From Linum tenue (taxonomy: Eukaryota > Streptophyta > Magnoliopsida > Malpighiales > Linaceae): DNA of 64,000 nt. Positions 57,346-64,000 of the stretch are shown here, one piece after another. Numbering within the stretch: the first letter of the stretch is position 1; each line of letters opens with the position of its first letter. Both the position numbers and the translations under genes were made by a program. Below the pieces are notes generated by a model. The model did no database searches and had not been told where the DNA came from. It saw only the letters and a list, made by a program, of their open reading frames with translations. The stretch lies in contig CAMGYJ010000010.1 of NCBI GenBank assembly GCA_946122785.1, positions 35,815,608 to 35,879,607 on the forward strand, in the 5' to 3' direction.

Positions 57346-57791
57346 CAGATAGCAAAGGTCTGTACCAAGACTAATAGATACATGTAGAAAATGGAGGACA
57401 TGCTGGCACATTAGAATGATGAAGAATTTCAGTATCACGACAAGCAACTGATCCAGAGGAGACTGAAGAAAGACCTGAAACCTCATATTCCCTTTCATTT
57501 CATATAACAAGATGTATTTAAGCACACAAAGATTTTGTCACACAATCCATTCCTTCTGGCATCATTAATTAATAGCTCTGCTTTCCAATTACAACATATT
57601 AATCACAGAATCTGCCCGAGCACTTGATAGTTGCAGCAGGGAAAACAAAGAAAGAAATGGGCAGGTTATAATGTCGGTGTAATGTGCACCAAACCAGCAA
57701 CCTGGAAATTATTGTAGCATGGCCAAAAGGGATAACATACTGGTGGAGCATCATCCAAAAGTTCAAGAATGTCGCGCTGCAAAGAATGAAC
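57346..57791. other. Shared 3' region of two convergent genes
   Basis: About 450 bp between the stop of the ABCG gene (+) and the stop of the zinc-finger gene (-). No further feature is seen. Confidence 0.5.
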
Positions 57792-58452
57792 TTAACCCCA
57801 GTCCACAAATGGAAGAGGCGGATATCCGCCCTCAGGAGGCGGCAATAGAGACGGAGGCAGATTACCCCACCACGCTCCCATGCTATTGGGCACTGCTTAG
57901 TACAGTACAAGGAAGAAGCAAATGTAAGGCAGACCATATTAAGAGAGCCAGGCAAAAGAAATCATCAATCTCATTCAGCAGACAAAGAAGAGGAACCCAC
58001 CAGCAAAAGAGCTTCTTCCACCTACGGCTAACGGAGGAGCAATAGCATCACCGGCGACGAGACCCTGACCACGAGTAACAGTCGGGGAATGAGAATTATG
58101 GGGGGAAGCGGCGGCGGCGTCGTCGTTGTTCAAGTGCAAGTACTTACAAGAGTCTCCGTACGGACAGAATCCCTTTGTGGGGAAAAGATGGGGGAGTGGG
58201 AGTTAGAAAGAGGGGAGAAACGGACGGGAATTCGAAAAGAAGGAATTGAGGAGGAAGGAATACCGTATTGCGGAAGCGATTGCAGACACCCGACGGTGGA
58301 GCAACGGCGGCGGAGGAAGAGGTCGGGAAGGAATTGTACCAGAGGGATTTGGCGCGGAAGTGAGAAGAGCTCTGGAGGTGACGCTTGCGAGCGAGAGGAG
58401 TGTCCTGGAATTCCTTGTCGCAGTAATCGCAGTAGTACTTCCCCATCGGCAT
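57792..58452 (-). CDS. CCCH zinc-finger protein with U1-like finger (AtC3H3 / ZMAT5, U11/U12-20K-like)
   Basis: Three exons join in phase: 58452-58264 (63 codons), 58172-58001 and 57892-57792, giving about 153 residues. The N-terminus MPMGKYYCDYCDKEFQDTP with ARKRHLQSSSH is a U1-C-like C2H2 finger. The exon 1/2 junction completes a CCCH finger, C-NRFRNTGF-C-PYGDS-C-KYL-H (CX8CX5CX3H). The C-terminus ends WWGNLPPSLLPPPEGG, YPPLPFVDWG, as in plant zinc-finger CCCH protein 3 homologues. Animal ZMAT5 is the 20K protein of the U11/U12 minor spliceosome, so an RNA-processing role is likely. The gene is intact, converges on the ABCG transporter and has a hAT MITE 78 bp upstream of its ATG. Confidence 0.88.
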
Positions 58453-58529
58453 AACTGCAACAGCCAACGTCCTCTTCGCCTTCCTTTCCGTCTTCAACTT
58501 TCGGAGGCAGTGGCGGGTACATGGGTCTA

Positions 58530-59138
58530 GGGTTGCAAATGAGCCAAGTCGCTCGCGAGCAACTCGGCGTTCGAATCGGAAAAAACTCGTTCGACACTCG
58601 ACTCGTTGTTTAACAAGCCAGCTCGCGAGCTAGCTCGTTAGTAAACGAGCCAAGCTTGAACTAGGTCATGCTCGGCTTGATAAGCTCGTGAGCTAGCTTG
58701 ACTCGGTGGCTTGTTGAGCTAAGCTTGTGAGCTGACTTGTTTAAAGCTTGTGGAAGGATTAATTACTTTTCTGAACATGAGAATTATCTTATTAATAAGG
58801 ATGTGTATGAAAGTTAGATGTTATTTTTAGTTTTTGAGGTTCTTTTTATCATTTTTAATTTCTAATGTTCTTATTTGTACACATTTTTCAACAAGAATGA
58901 TTTCAAATCGAGCTTATCTTGAGCTGAGCTTGTACTCAGCTTGACAAGCTGTGTTAATGAGCATTTACCGAGCTTTATCGAGCCGAGCTCGAGCTGGATT
59001 ATTTTTAATCAAGTCGAGCTTGAGCTCGAGCTGGATGATGAAATTTCAAGTTCGAGCCGAGCTCGAGCTAAAAAATTTATAAACGAGTCGAGCTCCAGCT
59101 CAGCAAAAACTCGACTCGACTCTGCTCGTTTGCAGCCC
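58530..59138. mobile_element. hAT-like MITE (609 bp) upstream of the CCCH zinc-finger gene
   Basis: The ends GGGTTGCAAATGAGCC and (inverted) GGGCTGCAAACGAGC match, and the flanking octamers are TGGGTCTA (58522-58529) and TGGGTCTT (59139-59146). The interior is packed with GAGCTCGAGCT-type repeats, a known feature of some plant hAT nonautonomous elements. Confidence 0.85.
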
Positions 59139-59199
59139 TGGGTCTTTAGGGTGTCCCTTTTGGAAACGATTAGTCAACCCGTGATACTAATTTAGTATG

Positions 59200-59480
59200 G
59201 ATATAAATATTATAATTGGTAATTTGGGACGCCCTTATATTTTAAAAAATGATTATCCTATTTTTATAGTAGTTTGCATATTATTAAAAAAAATAGGGTA
59301 AATGCCACATTTGATCACTGATATTACTAAATCGTGTTATGTTTAGTCACTAGAAAAAAATAATATTATTAATTTTGGTCACTCGAATTACCAAAACAGG
59401 TCACATTTAGTCAATCTCCCGTTCGCCTCTGTCCACTCCGATCACTCGAATTATTTTTTTTTTATGAATGTTCCTCAAAT
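59200..59480. other. no gene recognised; repeat-like AT-rich DNA
   Basis: The string GGGTAAATGCCACATTTGAT with AGTCACTAG and TTTGGTCACTCGAATTACC looks like the end of a dispersed repeat; a loosely similar AATAGCCAAACC motif array is at 62450-62540. Confidence 0.35.
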
Positions 59481-59486
59481 AAAAAA

Positions 59487-59880
59487 TCCTTACCGACCTA
59501 TGAGCGGAGACTGAAGAGAAGACCTTGGCTTCCCCCGAGGCGATGTCGTACACCTTTTTGTCGTGCGCAATCAGCTGCGTCTCCACGGCGGACTTCTCGA
59601 TGTCCCAAATCGTGCAGGTGGTGTCGATGCTGGAAGTGTCGATTCAATTGGGCTCGATCTCGTTTCAATCGAAGGATGTTAGGGGAGTGCAGAACTCGTT
59701 GGTCTTGCTGTTGTTGAGGACAGAGATGAGTTCGACGGGGCCATCATCGCGGAGTTCCCAGAGGTGGAGGTAGTTGTCGGAGGAGGTGAGGATGCCGCCT
59801 GAAGCTACCGACGGCGATTCGGTGGAGTGGGTGGGCGAGAAAGCCATGGCGTGGTTCGATTTTTGGTCGGAGCTCTCCAC
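59487..59880 (-). pseudogene. TTG1-like WD40 protein fragment
   Basis: The minus strand encodes [39 protein letters not shown], then after a stop NEIEPN...[40 protein letters not shown] and VFSSVSA. This matches the first WD repeats of TRANSPARENT TESTA GLABRA1-type proteins, the WD40 partner in MYB-bHLH-WD40 complexes. At least two in-frame stops are present and both ends of the gene are missing. It has no introns in this stretch, as in TTG1 itself. It borders the large palindrome on its right. Confidence 0.75.
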
Positions 59881-59908
59881 TTGCTAGGATACCAGGTTGA
59901 AGGTGGGA

Positions 59909-61066
59909 AAAAATCCCACTGTACACATGTTTTTTAAAAAAATTCTCAAAATACACATGTTATGAAAAAAATTCCCAATCTACGCATGTTTGGCCCTTCA
60001 CCGCGTCAGACTAAGGCGGTGAAGGGATCACCGCGTTAAACAAGAGCGGTGATTGCATCACCGCGTTAGAGAAAAGCGGTGATTGCATCACCGCGTTAGA
60101 GAAAAGCGGTGATTGCATCACCGCTGTAGACAAAAACGGTGATAGCTTCACCGCATTCAACGGCCGCGGTGAAGGCCTGACCTGCGTCGAATCTTTAAAA
60201 GAACGTAACTTTGTGCTCGGTTATCCGATCGTGGTGAATTTTTTTTTGATTCCGCATAATTATTCGAGATCTTGCAAGCCGCAAACCACCGAACCTGCCT
60301 TCGTCCCGAAAAAACGTCGTTTGCTACCCCGAACGAGCCTTTTTTCGATTTCGTCAAACTTTGAACGACCATAACTTTGTGCTCCACAATCCGAAAATCA
60401 TGAATTTGTTTTTGATTTTGCATAACTTTTTGAGGACTACAACTTTTATCATAGACATAATTTCGGAATGTACTTGGATTCCTAAAAGGGGAAGGTAAAC
60501 TTATTCCCAAAACCCCGTATATCCAAAATAATTCATTTTTGAAAATTCTCTCCTACTAAAAATTGTAGTCCTCAAAAAGTTATGTAAAATCAAAAAAATT
60601 CATGATTTTCGGATTGTGGAGCACAAAGTTATGGTCGTTCAAAGTTTGACGAAATCGAAAAAAGGCTCGTTCGAGGTAGCAAACGACGTTTTTTCGGGAC
60701 GGAGGCGGGACCAAACCGGCTTGCAAGATCTCGAAAAATTATGCGGAATGAAAAAAAATTTCACCACGATCGGATAACCGAGCACAAAGTTACGTTCTTT
60801 TAAAGATTCGACGCAGGTCAGGCCTTCACCGCGGCCGTTGAATGCGGTGAAGCTATCACCGTTTTTGTCTACAGCGGTGATGCAATCACCGTTTTCCGCT
60901 AACGCGGTGATGCAATCACCGCTCTTGTTTAACGCGGTGATCCCTTCACCGCCTTAGTCTGACGCGGTGAAGGCCCAAACATGCGTAGATTGGGAAATAT
61001 TTTCATAACGTGTGTATTTTGAGAATTTTTTTTAAAAACATGTGTACAGTGGGAAATTTTCCGTTC
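59909..61066. mobile_element. 1.16-kb foldback palindrome with 9-bp target duplication and arrays of mini-palindromes
   Basis: Arms 59909-60447 and 60561-61066 are inverted copies with scattered mismatches, enclosing a loop of about 113 bp. The exact 9-mer AAGGTGGGA flanks both ends (59900-59908 and 61067-61075), as in Mutator-like foldbacks. The left arm (about 59997-60177) holds six and the right arm (about 60821-60975) five units of about 30 bp of the form TCACCGCG...GCGGTGA, each itself a short palindrome. No coding capacity. Confidence 0.9.
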
Positions 61067-61075
61067 AAGGTGGGA

Positions 61076-61434
61076 GGTTGGGGAAGAAGATGGAATGGGG
61101 AAAGGGGTGGTTGTTGTGTGGGGAGGAAGGAGAAACTAGATCTGATACATCATGTTTTTTATTTTTCTTTAATTGAAAATGTGACGTGGCATATGATAAG
61201 TCTAGGTGGATATGACGTGTTGTCCTAGTGGCATCTACATAAGTCTAACTTCTATTTAACTAACGAAATTGTGGACGGTGTTAAAGTATTGGATGGAAAT
61301 GGCTAAATTAGTCAAACAAATTTAAAAGGTGTGATTATAAGTGGTATTTCTATAAAATTGACTATATTTTCACAAACGCAAAATTTTTGGCTATACAATT
61401 GTATTTTGCCTAAAGAGTACAACTTTATATGCTT
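61076..61434. other. no gene recognised
   Basis: AT-rich sequence; a short open frame at 61010-61228 crosses the palindrome end and is not called. Confidence 0.4.
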
Positions 61435-61439
61435 TTAAC

Positions 61440-62130
61440 GGGGATTGCTAATTGCTGCCCTACATATTTTATTATCGCCCTAATTATTAGTAAAAATTAC
61501 CTCTTTATCCTTACTGAATAGAACCGGGCGGCCGCCGGGGTTCCATTGATTTAAGCATTGAAGCTAAAAGAAAACATCTCCGAAGTACGAGCGACTACGG
61601 CAGCGGAGGCAGGCTCGAACTTAATGGCACAGATAATGAAAAGATTGACGAAGACGGTGGCGGCCCTGAGAACTGAGAATCATAGTGATTTCAAATTTCA
61701 GGTCTTGATTCTACCTCAGACGCCCTAGTTATATGCTAGCTTTTGATTTACGAGGGTGGGGGTTCAAGTTGCTTTCTCTAATCCAACCTTTGATCACCGC
61801 AACTATTAGACTATACTCCTCGCTCTTGATTCCAACTGCAACAAAGCCATAGACAATCCCATTAATTAAGAGGGTTTCTTATTTGACAGATGGCACATGC
61901 CGACACCGTAGGGAGAAAGAATGGCGCAGTGGGTCACTCACTCACTCACCTGGAGTGCAGGAGGTCGGTAGTGAATGAAGAATTTGCAGTTCAGCGGTGG
62001 AGGGTAGGCTTTATCGATGAAGATGAAGGAGAATTAGCGTAGGGCTATTTGATTAATGAAGGACAATCTAGTATTTTATTTTTAAATTAGGGAGATAATA
62101 GTATATTTGGGGCGATATTTAGCCATTCAG
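61440..62130. mobile_element. Nonautonomous inverted-repeat element, about 690 bp
   Basis: The left end GGGGATTGCTAATTGCTGCC continues CTACATATTTTATTATCGCC; the inverse of the right end reads TGAATGGCTAAATATCGCCC, CAAATATACTATTATCTCCC. TTAAC occurs on both sides (61435-61439 and 62131-62135) and may be the target duplication. No coding capacity. Confidence 0.6.
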
Positions 62131-62135
62131 TTAAC

Positions 62136-63900
62136 TTAGTGTCGTTTGATTTTGGTGATTGTTCGATTGCAATAGTTACAATGTAAATATTGTTCACAAT
62201 TCATTGTTTTTTCGAATTTTCTGCAAAAACAATATATGTATTATTTGCTTGATCTGATAGAAACTATCACTAAAAATGAGTGATAATAATATCTCTACTA
62301 AAACTTGAGATTATTGAGATAGTTTTAAGGAGATTATTGAGTTCCTTTTTTGTTCAAATTATACCTTAGCTATATACATAATAAAAGCAAGGCAAAAGTG
62401 ATCTTTCAACTATACATATATTAAATCATTTTCATTAATTGCATGCAGGGTAAATACAATATAATAGCCAAACCTATTGTCTTTAAACAAAATAATAGTC
62501 AAACCTTTTCGAAAACAATTTAATAGCCAAATCGTTAGCTTTCCATCCGGTCAACTAGTTGACTCTGACATGACCGCTTTATCGCCGAGTTGGATGTCAA
62601 TTGGTGACGTGGCAAAGAGTCAAACATTTGACTATGCCATATAGATATTTATTAATTTATATCATTATTATTTGAACAAAATAAAATAAAGAATAAACCC
62701 AACCCCGCAGCCATTCGTTTCTCCGGCCTTCCGCCAAGGTTCAGGAAACCGTACCGGACATCATACCGGATTCCTTTCTGGTAGGGTATTTTGTGGTAGG
62801 ACCATGGTTAAACCATTTTGTACCGGTAAATACCATTTTTGTAATAATAAAATATATTTTTGTCAAAAAATCGTACCGACTAAAAATGGTATCGTTCTGG
62901 AATAATACCGGAATAAAACTGGAATATACCAGTCACTAAAATATTAAATAGTCGTAACTCATATACAAATCAAATCCTTCTATCTTTCTTTACCGTAATC
63001 AATTGTATTTACTACCAAAATTAGACATTGAATTCTTTACCACCCATAATTGCTCTACTTACCATGATTGTGCCCTTTTCCCTTTCATAGCATTCTTTTA
63101 TCTCCTCCTGACCATCTTTTTTTTCCTTTTCCTCTTCAGTTACGAATGATGATTCATTTAATAAGAAATCATTTCATGCCGATTGCTACAACAATCCCTC
63201 AAATCCAACCAAAAATTAGAAGTTAACTCGAAACAAAAAAATTAGCTGTCGGGTGAGATGGCCTTAATTGCCGGCGAAGAAGAGGACCAGGGGACCACGA
63301 CAACGACAATTTGAGATGAGGAAAGGGTGATACAGACGGAGGGAGCTTGGATGCCGGCGGCTACTGGTCTTCACTGTCGACGGTGATTGGAGAAGAGCAC
63401 TGGAGATTGGAGACGGACGACAAACGAGGCCTTCTCGTTCTCGGCTGGGAAAGACGGACGACTACAAATTTCTCTTCTCGGATCGGATCGCCAGGGGCAG
63501 GGACAAGGACTAGACCGAAGAAGAAGAAGGGCGGCGCTTGGCAACGAGAAGGGGCTGGACTGGAGGCAGAGGGGTAGGTCGATTGTAGACTTTAGGGTTG
63601 AGGAAATTCAAATTCATCTTCTCTTTTTTTTTTTCCCCCTAAAATAAAACGAGTGTGTTTTCCTGGCATCAAAGAACCTCCGGTTGGATCAAAACCGGCC
63701 GAAATTTCGCGATAGGCCTATCAATCAATCCCCGAATGGCAGTGAAGATGTAAAAGAAAGAGAACCCTCCTCCACCACCGCCATGGCCACCTAACATTTC
63801 TCTTTCCTTCCAAGCAAATCCCCTCTTTCCGCTTTTCTTTTTTCCCCCTTTTGGTTGCTTCCTTCTGTAGTCAGTGAGGGATGTGGTGGTGTTACCTTTA
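62136..63900. other. no gene recognised; AT-rich with a GC-rich patch at 63240-63600
   Basis: An imperfect array of AATAGCCAAACC-like motifs is at 62450-62540 and a TACCGG-rich stretch at 62740-62940. The open frame at 63347-63577 has no family resemblance. Confidence 0.4.
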
Positions 63901-64000
63901 CAGCCTGTTTGGATACAATTCCGGAAGAAATGGAAATGGAATTCAATTTTTTATTTTTAGAATTCCATTTCCAATTGTAGTGTTTGGTATAATTCCTACA
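63901..64000. mobile_element. Tourist-like MITE, cut by the window edge
   Basis: It starts CAGCCTGTTTGGATACAATT after TTA (63898-63900). The remaining 100 bp match the inverse of 38540-38658, so it is the same family as the MITE at 38231. Confidence 0.85.

Noticed and set aside
58089..58454. 121-codon plus-strand open frame
   Set aside because: Antisense of the intact CCCH zinc-finger gene.
59997..60177. Regular about 30-bp repeats resembling a CRISPR array
   Set aside because: Units are contiguous with no unique spacers, are mirrored in the opposite arm of a foldback element, and the window is plant nuclear DNA.
63347..63647. Overlapping plus-strand open frames with Gly/Arg-rich sequence
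   Set aside because: No family resemblance, no splice context, and composition typical of chance frames in GC-rich DNA.

Overview
This window is nuclear DNA of a flowering plant, probably a eudicot. The genes have GT-AG introns and AT-rich spacers, the telomere-like repeats are of the CCCTAAA type, and the recognisable proteins are plant families: chloroplast CP31 RNA-binding protein, V-ATPase subunit C, GPAT9, a TTG1-type WD40 protein, GH28 polygalacturonase and an ABCG/PDR transporter. I could not place it to genus.

The left 35 kb is almost entirely transposon. Two large related Mutator-like elements (MULEs) lie head to tail, separated by about 28 bp of AT-rich sequence. Element 1 (about 1,279-19,704) has terminal inverted repeats of roughly 350-400 bp. 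Element 2 (about 19,734-35,243) has divergent inverted ends of roughly 700-900 bp. Both share the terminal core TTCTACGGTrCC and the same central cassette: a FAR1/MULE-type transposase gene on the minus strand (three exons; FAR1-type DNA-binding domain, MULE domain, SWIM-type Cys/His cluster, two zinc knuckles), divergent from an eight- or nine-exon Ulp1-like (peptidase C48-like) gene on the plus strand. Around the cassette, element 1 carries intron-containing fragments of host genes (CP31, V-ATPase subunit C, an OB-fold-like protein, an At1g61900-like GPI-anchored protein fused to GPAT9, a possible PEX11-like gene) and a LINE fragment. Element 2 carries a roughly 1.7 kb internal duplication, MITEs, tandem repeats and a long transposon-domain ORF. 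Both transposases are broken, by different lesions. (AT)n tracts sit at the element junctions, and a 260-bp foldback lies to the right.

From 35.5 to 39.4 kb there is a nonautonomous hAT-like element with 8-bp target duplications, a Tourist-like MITE with TTA duplications, and AT-rich sequence. The gene-bearing part runs from 39.4 to 58.5 kb. It holds an intact pyrrolidone-carboxylate peptidase (+), an intact polygalacturonase (-), a Ty1/copia remnant split by a truncated hAT transposase (-), an eleven-exon full-size ABCG transporter with degenerate ATPase motifs and several frameshifts (+), and an intact small CCCH/U1-like zinc-finger gene (-) that lies tail to tail with the transporter and has a hAT MITE 78 bp upstream of its ATG.

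From 59.4 kb to the end the sequence is again accessory: a TTG1-like WD40 fragment, a 1.16-kb near-perfect palindrome with 9-bp flanking duplications and arrays of 30-bp mini-palindromes, a further inverted-repeat element, and a second Tourist-like MITE cut by the window edge. The five host-type loci between 39 and 58.5 kb have no obvious shared pathway. The real functional unit here is the transposase plus Ulp1-like cassette and its cargo. Exon boundaries come from reading GT/AG sites and family similarity by eye.
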